Positions 28,501-39,766 of a DNA stretch of 64,000 bases are shown here, piece by piece. The stretch spans positions 1,137,372 to 1,201,371 of the forward strand of contig NC_019877.2 in assembly GCF_002234675.1 (NCBI RefSeq). Direction: 5' to 3'. The notes beneath the pieces were generated by a model that was not told where the DNA came from, did not search any database, and saw nothing but the letters and a program-made list of their open reading frames with translations. Origin of the DNA: Oryzias latipes. Taxonomy: Eukaryota > Chordata > Actinopteri > Beloniformes > Adrianichthyidae. The position numbers were made by a program, and so were the translations under genes. Every line of letters begins with the position of its first letter. Within the stretch, counting starts at the first letter, position 1.

Positions 28501-31500
28501 ATCGATTTATACTCCTACGATCCAACCAGATCAATGTGTCTGAGGCAAGTTGCTAGTCAAATTGACCTATACCAAAGCAAATCTTTACACTCCTGATGTT
28601 GCTGCAGTTACAGTACATTTGTCTGTCTCTATTCTGGTCAATCAGACTAACCATTCACAGTAGATGGTCACTGTATCAGAGTCTGGTTCTGATGGACGTT
28701 TCTTTCTGTTCTTCTCTTTGGAAGCAGTTTTTCTGTCCACTGGTGCGTTTTGCCTGCTTAATAATCAGGAAACACTCCAATGTGATTCGTTGTTTCCTTG
28801 CACAGCTCTTGAGAAAGTACAGTTGGGACAATCTTGCCTTATTTGGACTAAAATAAGGATATAATAATCTAAATGATTGAATTACATCATTTCTTGGTTT
28901 GATGTTTCAATCTTTTTGTGTGCCGGGACAAACCTACTTGTGAATTAGTGCTTTATGTTAGTAATTAGTGCTTAATTTAATTTGAATTTCTTCTTTTCCT
29001 GAATCTATTTACAGTCATATTTTCTTTTATTGCAAAGTAACTTGTATGTTTTATTCCAATCCTTCCAGAACCAACATGAAGGTGACAGAATGCTTACCTC
29101 CTATACTGGTGATGCCACCAGCTCCACTTGTGCCCTGGTTAGCACCGCAACACAACACGAAGCTTCACAGCCAACATGTAGCTACAATGACAAGCCTGCC
29201 TCCTCCATCAACACAAAGCTGTCAGGCCAACGCTCGTACCTGCAGAGCCTCGATCGCACCAGCAGAGCCTGGGTGCTGTCTTCAGGAAAGAGCCACGAGT
29301 CAGACAACCTACTTAGCCCTCGCGAAGACAATGGCAGCAACATCTGGTACAACCCCATCCCTGAGGATGAGGCCACTGGAAGTCCACTTAGGGAGGAGGT
29401 GATATGGAAGAGAAGGAGTGAAAAAATAGGAGTACCAAAAAATCTGGAGACGGAGACCAGAGTCCAGCTTGAAGGAGAAGTTGACGGTCCATTAGATCCT
29501 CTGACCCTTAGCCACCAGGCTGAAGACATCAGTGCAGAAAAGCCAGGTAAAAGGTGTTCTCGTGTGTGTTTTATGTCCCATCATACAACAGCACTTTCAT
29601 GGATCTTCTCCATCACTGCCTTTCAGACTCACCTCCCTCAGACTCTAGCCCCGCCTCTCAGAAGAAAGGATCTGTGATTGATAAGCTGAGGTCTCCTGGC
29701 ACTGTCCGAAAGCTTTCTCTTAGGATGAAGAAACTTCCTGAGCTGCGACGTAAACTCAGCTTTCGCTCTTCGTCTCGTGCTTATCGCCACGGAAACAACA
29801 CAGGAGATTCAGAGGACACCAAGACAACGGCCTCGGGAGCATCAAATCAGAATGTGATCAGCAAATATCATCTGGACAGCTCGACCCCCCCAGCTCGACC
29901 CCTACGGCGATCATCCCGAGGACGCTCGGCCAGTAAAGGAGGTGACCAAAGTGCTTTGATTTTCTCCAATGTCAACGAACATCCCAAAATGTCAGAAAAA
30001 AGCTCAGCTAAAAGGTTTTAATGATTACTGTAATCAAAACAACTCATTAAATGAAAGATAAAGTTATTGTAACATGTAGAGTTTTGACAAACACACATTC
30101 CTAAATGTGTCTTCATCAGGCTCCAAGAAAACATGATTTTACAAATTTACTGGCATTTCAGGATCTTCATATAGACCTGTACCAGTGCTACAATGTACAG
30201 GCAGCCAATTAGGAGCCAGCTAAATGTCTGACAAAGATGACCACACTTATTCCATAGCTAAAGTAATTCTAAGAAGTTGTGAAAGCTAACCCAATTGTGA
30301 ACCCACTCTAAAGACGAAGAAAAAAAGATCAAGGATTTATTGTTGATTAAAGTAGTGTTTTTTGTCAGGCTACCTTAGTGATGGCGATTCCCCAGAGTTG
30401 TTACCACGGCAACAGGCTCCCCAAGTTTCCTCGCCCCAAGAAGTGCCATGTGACGTTAGTTCGTTCAGACTGTACTTGGGCGCCGACCCGCCTAGATGCA
30501 GCCAGCGGGTGACCGGGCTGCTGACTGTCCACCTGCTTGGCCTGGAGGACATGAAGACCAGCAGGTACAATCAGCCACATCTGAGACTGCTTCACTTGAT
30601 GAGATGTTGGAAAGACTTCCACAGTCAGTTCTATGATAGTATGCAGAACATCCACCTCAGACCAGAGGAGATGCAGCCACAAAGTTTAAGTAGTGCTAGC
30701 TTTTCGGAAATCTTCAAACAAACAATGAAACCTTCAGGTTATCCAGGGAATGCTCTCATTTGAACAAATTTTCCAACAAATGTTTGTCATTGCTTTACAG
30801 ATCTGTTGTTCAGGAGTCATTAATCATTGTTTGACATGTGTGGACGTCTGATCCAGGTCAGAGAACAGTAAGGACATATTTGTGGCCATCCAGATTGATG
30901 GAGCGACAAGAGCCAGGACTGCTCTCCTGACCCTGAAAGGTTCCTCCCTGACCCTCAACCACACCTTTCACCTGGAGCTGGAGCGAGCACGGCAACTCCG
31001 CATCGTGGTGTTAACGCCAGGTATTAAAACTGGGCAAAGGTCCAACAGAACGGACATCTTAAAGTTGGTTCACTTCAGACAAACTGTACCTTCAACTCTA
31101 AATTAACATCCTTTAGGCTTCTGTAGGCCACAGCAGGGCACAGAGGAGTTTGGGGTTGTTGTTCGGATCAGGTGCGATCAATAAACCTGTTTAATCACAA
31201 TTCTCCAAAGCTCCAATGTCAATTACATTACATCCCAGGTTATGTCACTTACTCAATTCAATTACATTTTATTTATATAGCCCAATATTACAACAATAGT
31301 TATCTCAATGGGCTTCACACCGGTAATTGTATAATAAGAATGAATCATAAAGAGCATAAAGTTGTAGAATTCAATACCAGCTAAACTAAACTAAACAGAT
31401 TAGGCTAAACTGGGCATAGACCCTCCTTTGTGGTAAGGTAAACTTCTAAACTGTACCTTTAAAAATTCTGGGAACCACAAGCAGTCCTGCATTTTGTGAG

Positions 31501-34500
31501 CGAAGTGTTCTGTTGGGTTGGCAAGACACTATGAGATCTTTAATATAATCAAAGCAATGTTGTCTGTTACAAAACATCCCATATGAGAAGAAGCTCCCTT
31601 TCCAGGGTCCAGAGTCCTTTTCATCCTTCTTCTGCTGTTCATTATTTTTATATCCAAGTTGGACCTGGTTTTACATCAGATGCCCCTCCTGCCTGACTTC
31701 ACCTGGACTTAGACCGGCACTCAGAGACCGGTATCCCAGTATTGCATTGTTGCTGCTGAATGGAGAATGGAAAAGGACTTAAACTTTACGTACAAATTGA
31801 TAATTGAACTGTGATGAGTTTGACTGAGAGAAGAATGATCCTTTAGCATAGATCAGTCTAGATTTCCTGGTGAGGGTATGTCCTTTAAATGATGGGAGCA
31901 GAAGGCGCTACCCTGTTGTTCAGTGTCTGTTCATGATGGAGAATTGACAAAAGTTTGTTCTATGTTTGTACACTTTGAGTATACTTTGATTCCCATCAAA
32001 ATTTTTCTTCTGTTTATGACTGAAATTGCAGTTTTGCAGGTTGAAATGTTTCTGACAATTGTTAAAGCGAACAGCGAGGGAATTTATCCGACACATTTTT
32101 TTTTATTTTTTCTCCTCTGCTGCATGTTTCACAAATTTCTTGTTTTTCAAACTTGATTCAGGCTTATCTAAATGGGTATTGGACTTAGGTCAAACAAGCA
32201 AACCCTAATTTACGGTAGTTTGGACCAAGATCAAATCTATATGATGTTCACGTTTAGATTTTCTCTTCCATCAGCTAACCCAGCAGCAGGAGGACATCAA
32301 CCAGCAACTTCAGGAGGTCCAACCAGAAATAGAGTGTGCTGTCTGGGAGGCGTCTCCATACCTCCACTTTTTAAAGGTTTAGTACACAGAATATTGCATC
32401 TTTGATAGTACTTTCATTTTAATTCATGCAAAGAAGTGGAGCTGACAAACAAACCGAGTGTGTTTCTCTTTCAGGGAGTCGTAGTCAACAGCTCTGTGTG
32501 AAGCTGGAGCCCAGAGGACTACTTTACCTTAAGCTGTCTCTGCAAGAAAAATGGGACACACAGGTACACAGAAACACTTCTACTTCCACAAAAACCAGTA
32601 ATGAGGTACTTTTGATTTCCTCAGAGTTAACAAAGTTGTAAACATTTATGTCTGTAGCCAATGGGGGACACGTCTACTCCAGCCAATGTCTTTGGGATTG
32701 AACTGCACCAGCTTGTAGAGAAAGAGGAATCAGCAGTTCCAGTGCCTCTGCTGATCCAGAAAACTGTTGCAGAGATAGAGCGACGAGGACTGAAGGTGGT
32801 GACCTGGACACTGCAGTCCATGCTGCTTTCTTCATTGTTGCACGAGCTGATGGTATCTGTGCATGTCAGGTGGTGGGTCTGTACAGACTGTGTGGTTCTG
32901 CTGCGGTGAAGAAGGAGCTCAGAGACTGGTTTGAGAGGAACAGCTCGGCTGTCCGTCTGTCAGAAGACCTCTATCCCGACATCAATGTCGTCACAGGTCA
33001 GAGAATTCATCCAAACACCATGACAGATTGAATGTAGCCCCTGATGTGGACACAAACTCAGAGCACTGGTTCAACATACTTCTAGTTAGTATTTGGATGG
33101 ACCAAAGTCTTCGAACGACTAAAGACGGTGATCATTGTTTCGCAATTCAGCTTCACACCAGTGTTGTTGATGCAGCAATTTGATCATTTAGCTTCACCTT
33201 CAGGTCAAAAATGTCCTGTGTTGATCCTTGCTTATTAACCATTCATATGAATAAAAACAGTCTAAACATGAATCAAACACTTCCTTCACTTCTAAAGTTA
33301 TTAAAAAAGACAAAGGTTTCGTTTTTTGTCGCTGAATTTTGTATAAACAGTCCCTGTTTCTGTAATGCTACAACCAGTTGTTGAAGCTGAAAATTGTACT
33401 TTTGACAGTACAGGTCTAAAACTCTAATTCAAGGTCCCAAAGGATCTTAACCATAAGAACATCTATAGTTTCGTCTCCTGACTTTAACCTTTAGTACACA
33501 AAACTCCTTCAGTACATATAAGCCCTAAATACCCTACTGCTGCTTTCTCAGGTATCCTGAAAGACTACCTGCGGGAGCTGCCATCCCCTCTCATCACCAG
33601 AACTCTGTACCAGGTAGTGAGAGAAGCCATGGCCATCCGAACTGCACCTTCCCCACCTGAGAGTCCAGATCCCCAGCTATCCCGGAGCACTGTTGGGCTC
33701 TTGTCCTGTCTTCCCACCCCAGAGAGGGTAATAACACTGTTACAACAGTTGTTTTCACCTTATTTTTTTTAACTCCTCTCCTTTCATTGGTCTGCATGTC
33801 CTTTGACTAATGTAAAGCTATAGAAAGGCCTCCATCTTTTCATCTGCACATATCAAATGATGGGTATGTTGGCTGGTCCTTCTCTGTGAGAATAAAAGTG
33901 GGGCCAGATTTGATCCCTGAGGCATCCCTATGGTTACACTTTTTAACTTGCACTGAGGTCTGAAATTATTTTTGAGCAGTGTTTGCTGTAGAAAACTGCT
34001 GTTTCCCTAAAAACAGATCATCACAGACTTTAGGGAGCAGCTGCACAGATCTGCTTTGCCATGATTGTATTTACATCCATGTTCTGTTCTAGTCCTCATA
34101 AGTGACTCTGACCAAGACGTTTGACATGAAAAAACACTCATCTACTTTTAACAGCTGGACTGAGGCTATGTTTAGGAGTCAAAGTCATATTTAAATTAAG
34201 ACATTCAGCTTTTGTTGATTTTACTCAGAATGTGTGAACACCCTGATCACAATATCAGTTCAACAAAACTGATCTTCCTTTAGGCCACATTGTCTCTTCT
34301 GCTCGACCACCTCAGTCTGGTGGCGTCCTTCAGCTCCTTCAATAGAATGACGCACCAGAACCTTGCCGTGTGTTTTGGCCCGGTTCTACTCACCCCAACG
34401 CAGGAGGCCTGGAAGACGGGAGGGGGCGGAAGGGCGGGAAAAGGTGCTGGCAAGGGCTTTGGGCCTGGTGAGGAGATGAACGGTGCGGTGGACTTCAAGC

Positions 34501-35214
34501 GCCACATTGAGGCTCTGCACTACCTGCTGCAGCTTTGGCCAGGTAAGGCAAGAGGCCCCCGTGTGTTACCATAGAAACACAGACTTCTTATTGTGCCTTT
34601 TACATCTTTGTCCTTTAGTGCCCACTCATCATTCAGCAGATAACAACCCCTACCCTTCATTTTCCCTTGCTTCCTCCCAAAATCCTCTGGACCAACTCTC
34701 CCATCCAGTCATAAATCGGCCCCAGAACCGTGAGGAGGAGGTGGTGGTGTCCCGTCGTGGGCGTGCTGGTGTGACCCGGCTGGAGAGTCCGCCTCTTATC
34801 AACCGCTATGCCGGAGACTGGAGTGTCTGCGGACGGAACCTTCAGTTAGGACAGGAAGCCGACTATGACGAGGTGGCAGGAAGTGAGAGTGACGGAGGTA
34901 AAATGGGTTTTATTCTGAAAGTCTCACGCAGGTCATCACTTAATTGGATATGAGAGATTCTGCTGTTAAGTCTGTTTAAGAACATTTCAGAACTTCTCCT
35001 TTTTATCTTTATTGTTTCAGGCAGCAGGGACGAAGATGAGGAGGAGCAAAAGGAGGTGTGGTCTTCAGGAGGAGGCGGCCGAGGAAGTCTCTATGTGGAT
35101 GAATTTGTAGACTTTGATGCTCCGTTTAACTGTCGACTCAGCTTGAAGGACTTTGATACCCTGATCCACGACCTAGACCGAGAGCTGGCCAAACAGATTA
35201 ACATCTGCCTGTAG
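22534..35214 (+). CDS. syde1: SYDE1-like Rho GTPase-activating protein (synapse defective 1 homolog), complete
   Basis: Rho-family GTPase-activating protein related to C. elegans SYD-1, acting in cytoskeletal and presynaptic control. Fourteen exons join in frame: 22534-22618, 27763-28031, 29069-29546, 29627-29941, 30369-30564, 30857-31020, 32275-32376, 32475-32563, 32658-32795, 32870-32996, 33552-33727, 34284-34542, 34619-34897 and 35021-35214 (TAG). The product is 956 residues. The start [15 protein letters not shown] matches SYDE1. Other SYDE1 signatures are YLQSL (exon 3), [23 protein letters not shown] and [10 protein letters not shown] (exon 4), and [10 protein letters not shown] (exon 5). 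A C2-like region spans about 400-565 and RhoGAP about 580-795, with a candidate arginine finger at R618 in [15 protein letters not shown]. The C-terminus is [20 protein letters not shown]. Exon 2 (residues 29-118) is Ser/Pro/Gln-rich with no clear human match. The protein is about 220 residues longer than human SYDE1. Confidence 0.93.
23300..23680. repeat. Diverged tandem repeat (TTTGTTGTG / GCAGTTTGTGTTGAC)
   Basis: In syde1 intron 1, short phrases such as AACTTTGTTGTGC, CAGTTTGTGTTGA and AAGTTTGTTGACCTTG recur irregularly. It is an old decayed array, strongly T/G-biased on the plus strand. Confidence 0.65.
24912..25595. mobile_element. MITE-like palindromic element, copy B, with 8-bp flanking duplication
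   Basis: Homologous by eye to 4194-4797 across its length. Termini are inverted: left AAAAGTCGTGTCAC against right TTAAGGTTGTGTCAC read on the minus strand. GTAAGGGT occurs on both sides (24912-24919 and 25588-25595), consistent with an 8-bp target-site duplication. Short frames on the minus strand of both copies share ELHIND and YVFFA, explained by DNA homology; no transposase was recognised. It lies in syde1 intron 1. Confidence 0.65.
25690..26075. repeat. Interspersed repeat, second family, copy 1
   Basis: Read on the minus strand, this block matches 61970-62300 in order: GGAGGAGC, TGGCCACCTCAA-GGATGTCATG, ATTGT-GTGTGTG, GGTAAGTG-ATC-TGAAGTAT, GTACACT, then GGGGTGTG. It is therefore a dispersed repeat present in inverse orientation in two introns of this window. 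The family is unknown and no coding capacity is visible. Confidence 0.65.
26610..26830. repeat. GC-rich low-complexity block in syde1 intron 1
   Basis: A sharply GC-rich island (GGCCGCTGTGGCGGTCCCGC, then runs of G) inside AT-balanced intron. All six frames are open here because stop codons are GC-poor, so the overlapping 100-200 codon frames are not evidence of a gene. CA/TG-rich sequence follows to 27040. It may be a fragment of a GC-rich transposable element. Confidence 0.5.
27225..27395 (-). repeat. Interspersed repeat, third family, copy 1 (inverse of 43655-43815)
   Basis: The stretch contains TTACAAGAGGGG, CATAACCCCTGTTGTAAAAG, TGTCCAACACAA and GGCCTTCAGCTCTCATCTGT followed by TTGCTTAGCTGTTGGAC. 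The same phrases occur in reverse complement at 43655-43815. This copy carries an extra roughly 30-bp segment with TATACATCTGGTGTATCA. The GTCCAACA ends suggest short terminal inverted repeats of a MITE. Confidence 0.65.
28466..28545. repeat. hAT-like terminal remnant
   Basis: CAGGGGTGTAACGATTAA followed by ATCGATGAATCGATTTAT resembles the CAGGGGTGTAACGAT ends common among fish hAT-type elements. No partner end was located, so it is only a fragment in syde1 intron 2. Confidence 0.35.
31250..31320 (-). repeat. LINE tail-like sequence (reverse orientation)
   Basis: CAATTCAATTACATTTTATT followed by TATATAGCCCAATATTACAAC and TCTCAATGGGCTT is the reverse complement of a common fish non-LTR tail. 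A plus-oriented relative ends at 47441-47525 (AAGCCCATTGAGATGACTAT ... AATAAAATTGAATTGAA). It lies in syde1 intron 6. Confidence 0.55.
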
Positions 35215-35576
35215 AGAGGAAGATGAGGAAGAGGAGGAGGAACTGATCTAGATTTAAGCTTAGACCAGTCTGTTGAAGGTTGATCAGAGGTTTTCACAGT
35301 GATGCCCTCAGCTGAACACTGAGACAGTGTGCTGCCAGAGCATAGCCAGCCTCTGGTCTCACATGGTTGGTACTAAATCCAGAGCCTGCTCTGGATTTTT
35401 TTAAAAGGGGGGGGGGGGGGGGTATTTATCTTGAAAAGGCTCAACCCAAAAACAGATACTCAAGAAGAGAACGATGCATCTTCCAAAAATACTTCCAGGA
35501 ATAGTTTTTATCTGAAATCTAGGAGAAACCAGAACCTGAAGAATCTTCCCATAATTCCCATTCCAGCAACAACAGA

Positions 35577-35670
35577 GAGTCGTCATCAGATGGTTGTGTG
35601 TGATGTATACATACGTGAATATGTGAAGTATATATAAATACGTCACACGCAACCATCTGATCACGACTCT
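35577..35670. repeat. Imperfect 94-bp hairpin
   Basis: Left arm AGAGTCGTCATCAGATGGTT pairs with the right arm ending CATCTGATCACGACTCT with one mismatch. Pairing continues inward, with mismatches, through TGTGTGATGTAT against ATACGTCACACG. The sequence directly after it (CTCTGACGAAGATGG ... GTCGAAACATGT) resembles the conserved ends of Penelope-like or other fish retroelements. Confidence 0.7.
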
Positions 35671-36308
35671 GACGAAGATGGAAGACGTCTGTCGAAACAT
35701 GTAAAACAACCGGTGTCGGATAACACAATAACAGACAATCACAGACTATGAACTTTATTACACCAACATAAAGTTCTGTTTGATCTGGTCTGGTTCATTG
35801 TGGACCAAAGTAGATCCCTGTGGATCCCAGTGAATTTGTAGCACCAGTGTAGATCTTACTGTGGCCTGTGGGTGCCGGTGGATTCACAGTGGTGGATGGT
35901 GGCAGATTGCACTGTAAAAAAGCCATATGTCAGATTTGCGGGTGTTGCTGCTCTGCTGCTTCTCCCAGTCAGACTAAACAGAAGCCAAATTGCAGCAGAG
36001 GGAGGCTGCCCCCTACTGGTGCCATTGCTGTTCTGCCAGCCCTGCAGCCGGCTCAGTGGCAGAGCGAGGGAAGCTGCAGTGTATTTCTTTTTTTTTTTTT
36101 TTTTTTTTGAATGGTACAGGATTTATAACTGAGTTCTGGAGGCCACAGAATGTCTCAACTCATGTTTTTTTGACAGTATTACTTTATTTTGCACAGTCTC
36201 GGTAAGCACTTGTGTTTTGTACTGATGAAGACGACGTTTCTATGCAGAAAATGTAACCAAAGTGTTGAAGCACAGCTCCTGCTGTATGTTTTATTACTGC
36301 AAATATCT

Positions 36309-36314
36309 ATTAAA
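36309..36314 (+). terminator. Candidate syde1 polyadenylation signal (ATTAAA)
   Basis: ATTAAA in CTATTAAAACATTTTTATG, about 1.1 kb after the stop codon. A canonical AATAAA also occurs at 36558. Either or neither may be used. Confidence 0.3.
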
Positions 36315-37430
36315 ACATTTTTATGACAACGCTTTATTCAAAATTGATCAATTTGCTCTTCAGGAAAAAAAAAGTCAATTTAAATAAGTTTACAACATTG
36401 AAATTCAATGGACTCAAAGTACTTGAACTCCCAAATTTGACATTTAACATTTTTCAAAAACACAATTCAGTCAAATTCAGAATAAATTAAATGGACCTAA
36501 AGGTATTTTTTACTTCTGTTCATTGTGTTCCACAAAAGGTAAACCAGACGCTTTAAGAATAAATTTATCCTATTTAAGCGACACAAAAACACACGACTTT
36601 GAATCAGCTTTGAGATAAATATTCCCTGAGTCTTGTCTGGCAGAGCCAAACCTGCCTGGTGTTGTTTAGCTGTACACTTTCATCTGGCATGAAGTTGATG
36701 TTAAAATGTTCTCGTCTCATAAAGTTAGATTTGATCTGGTCAAGATTTATTATTGTTTGAACAGGATAGAAAATAAAAAAACTTTTCTAACTCTGTTCTA
36801 CACCAAAATCTCTAAATTCATCCACAGGATTCTAAAGTGAAACTGGGAGGTTAGTTGGAATGAAGAGAACTGACAGTTTCTGTTGAGTCCCTTCATGGGT
36901 TCACCAACCCTCTTTGCCCGTCACAGGGTGGTGGGGTGTGGTCACGCTAGGCTTTCGCTCTTCCTTGGGACTTAGCCTTTCGTTAGAGGGAAGCCATTTT
37001 GCTCTGGTTTCTTTGCTTTGTCCCCCTTCATGTACCGTTGAGTTGCAGGGCTGTAGGTTCCTACCTGGAGGATGTTTGTGGGCCTTGAACCCAGCACCAC
37101 TCCATATCCGGTGAAATGTATCAAGAGAAGATTTTTAAGTTGGGAAGCCATGATTCAACATCAAGACAGTAGAAAAGAACTAAAAACTCAAATGTTTAGG
37201 TAACCAGAAAGTTATTGTATTTATGTATGTTTGATGCTGGATTTAAGAGTAAATTGTGACATTTTCAATACTTCCTTCAAGTTTACAGTATTTACTTTGG
37301 AGTTAAAAACTGCTTTCAGATTTTCAAATGTTCTATTTTGTCTATTTTTACAAGCTGGTTTTTCGTTGACTGATCCTGATTTGACCCCACAGACTAAACC
37401 TGTAAGTCAGCGTTGTGGGTAAGAACTTAA

Positions 37431-37707
37431 ATAGGCTCCTCCCACCACACGTCATACTCTTCTTGTGGATGAGAGTGAGCCGAGAGCTGATTGGCTGGAG
37501 CTCCCTCCCTCTCCACTCATCTCCTGGCCGTTGGGGGGCGTGTCCGTTCGCGTGGACGTGCAGTGTGTGGCTCTCCGTGGAGAATGGCAGGAATCCGGAG
37601 GGACAGGAGGACAAAAGTGTAACGAGAAGCGTTCAAACGCGCCGCCGGCAGATGTTCCACGTCAGACTGACGAGGATTCCGCGGGTCTGTGGCGCCTAAA
37701 GGCCCGG
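37431..37707 (+). promoter_or_regulatory. ppp1r3c promoter / 5' leader with candidate HIF and CREB sites
   Basis: GC-rich sequence just upstream of the first ppp1r3c codon. GGACGTGCAG (core ACGTG, 37556-37560) fits a hypoxia response element about 150 bp upstream of the ATG. ACGTCA-type CREB half sites occur in CACACGTCATAC (about 37446-37457) and CCACGTCAGACTGACG (about 37658-37673). HIF-1 induction of PPP1R3C is known in mammals. Function here is inferred only. Confidence 0.45.
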
Positions 37708-39766
37708 ATGAACGGGACGAGGTGAGAAACACGGACCATTTGAAACTGCGCAACAGCTGCGGACGTTCCGGAGGCGAACACGCGCAGACCTGCAGATCCT
37801 CGCATATATTTGAAATCAAACGACTTATTTAGGCATTTATCCGGCTTGGTTTTTCTGCACATGCGCGTTTATCATTATTTTCTACAGAAAAGTTTCTCCA
37901 GTTTTTGATCGTCTGCGGGTCTCCAGACGTAAACAGGAAGCGGTGACATGATCAGTGGGTGACTTCCGGTCAGCAGGAAGGGTGATCTCCATCATGGCTG
38001 CCATGGTCCTTTGTTTGTGCAGACCAGGACCTCCAGTCATCTGTGATCCTGAACAGCGTGACATAAGTCCTCCTGTCCTCTGCTGACCTGAAGCTGGTTG
38101 ATCTGCATTTATTGGCTCACGTGGTCACGTGGTCAGAGAGCAGTGATTGGGGGATTCATTTCCTGCAGTTCTGTTCAGGAGGCCAACCTAAACTTCCACT
38201 GCTCATCCTGCCTTCTCATTATGATGACCCCCAATCAAAACCTGGTGAGGTTTTCTGGGACAGTTTCTGCAGAGCGGCAGGAATTCATCAGATATTCACC
38301 TCTGAGTTGTGGGCGGGGCAGTTGGCGGGGAGTAAACCCGCCTGGACTGCTGCAAAAACCCATTTTTAATGTTTTTTTCTCTTTTTTTTTGGAGGTGATT
38401 TTAGGAAAAAAAAATCTTCCTTCAGTGCAGTTTTTCTTTTTAGTGAATCAAAACAAACATTCTGACCTGAAACCGGTCATTTACTTGAGAAAACTGCTGC
38501 GCCAATCATGGATGAGGTGCAGAAGGTCATGAGGTCACCAGCTGTTTACATTAGTCATGTATAGCATGTGATGCAGGCAGCACCTGTTCCAGGTGAGCAG
38601 AGATGCAGCCGACTCACAGCCTCCTGCGTTCCTCCTCAGCTTCCTCCCTGCTCTGAATCCCGGAGGCGTGCAGATCGCCGTGCCCGTCGACATGGCCGTC
38701 AGGATCTGGCTCGCCGGTTCCCCTCCTCTGCGCTCCTACTTCCGTAACCGTGACAACCAACTGTCTTTACCGGACGCCGTGCTGCCCTGCTGCAGCCCTC
38801 TGAGACCCTGCCTGTCACCAGGATGCTGCGATGCCGTCGCCACGGGAACCGCTCTTTTAGGAGAGGCGGCCACGGATGGCGGCCAGGCGGACCTGAGGAG
38901 GAGGAGGAGGAAGCAGGTGGCGTTCGCGGACTCCTGGGGTTTGGCGCTGACCACCGTTCACGTCTTTGATGAGTCAGAGGACGACCTGCTGGCTGAGCTG
39001 CAGTTCCAGCTCACGGAGATGAAGGACGCCGTCGCCAAACAGAGTCTGCAGGAGGTCACAGGTGAGGCGTCCGTCCAGGAGCGTGTTGTAGCAGCTGGAG
39101 GCGGGGCTTCCGTCTCAGGCGGCACTGGCAGAACTTTAAGTTGACCCGTCTGAGATGCTGCGTTCCTCCTGACCCTCAAATAACCAGTTTTTCCGTCTTC
39201 TTCCCTCAGATTCTGTAGAACCCGCCTTCAGTCTGGTTCTGGGCTTCACGCCTCCTGCTGCCAACTACCTGGAGCTCAGGAACCGCCTGAAAGCCCAGCA
39301 GGTTTGTCTGGAGACATGTTCAGTGCACGAGCGCCTGCTGTCCGGTACCATCCAGGTCCAAAACATCTGCTTTGAGAAGTCTGTGTGGGTTCGGATCACC
39401 TTCGACTCGTGGAGCTGCTTCCAGGACGTTCCGTGCCGGTACCTGAACAACGTGTACGGCTGCCCCGACACCGATACCTTCTCCTTCTCCATCTTGGTGC
39501 CGGAGACCTTGAATGCTACCAGCAGAGTGGAGTTCTGCATCCGGTACCAGACGGGCGACCAGATCCTTTGGGATAACAACCTCGGAAACAATTACCGGCT
39601 GGTTCTGGTAGAACCAGGCGGGCGGATCTCTGAGAGACGCGCCGAGCCTGAGGTCCAGAGAGATGCGACACAGTTTGATCCATTTGGAAGTCCCAGAACC
39701 TCAGCAGGATTTTTTTCTGAGTGGCTGGACTGGAACCATGTAGAGACGGGCGCCTCCTACTGGTGA
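37708..39766 (+). CDS. ppp1r3c: Protein phosphatase 1 regulatory subunit 3C-like (PTG, glycogen-targeting subunit), complete
   Basis: Scaffold that brings protein phosphatase 1 to glycogen, promoting glycogen synthase activation. Three exons join in frame: 37708-37721 (MNGT plus two bases), 38640-39061 and 39210-39766 (TGA). The product is 330 residues, against about 317 in mammals. PVDMAVRIWLAGSPP (residues 20-34) matches the PPP1R3C N-terminus. KQVAF (96-100) in KQVAFADSWGLALT is the PP1-docking RVxF motif. A CBM21 domain spans about 172-280, with FEKSVWVRITFDSW, DTDTFSFSILVPE and the glycogen-contact motif WDNNLGNNYRL (266-276). The tail FGSPRTSAGFFSEW is family-typical. The very short first coding exon matches mammalian PPP1R3C, but the 148-bp intron at 39062-39209 does not: mammalian PPP1R3C keeps this region in one exon. 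Reading through that intron gives a stop. Which teleost paralogue this is cannot be decided. Confidence 0.93.
38118..38131. promoter_or_regulatory. Two adjacent CACGTG E-boxes in ppp1r3c intron 1
   Basis: CACGTGGTCACGTG: two perfect E-boxes two bases apart. Bases around the second fit the GTCACGTG core favoured by USF and MiT/TFE factors. The spacing is not the five bases of a classic carbohydrate response element. Confidence 0.45.

Larger units (their letters stand above)
35215..37430 (+). other. syde1 3' UTR / intergenic to ppp1r3c
   Basis: No coding sequence was recognised. It contains a poly-G run (35407-35424), an imperfect hairpin (35577-35670) followed by CTGACGA...GTCGAAAC, a T-run (36087-36108), and two possible polyadenylation hexamers: ATTAAA at 36309 and AATAAA at 36558. 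The end of the syde1 transcript cannot be fixed from sequence. Confidence 0.5.

Noticed and set aside
31090-31178. Candidate syde1 exon between TTTAG at about 31116 and GTGCG at about 31172
   Set aside because: Joining exon 6 directly to 32275 gives uninterrupted agreement with SYDE1, and this piece would add unrelated residues.
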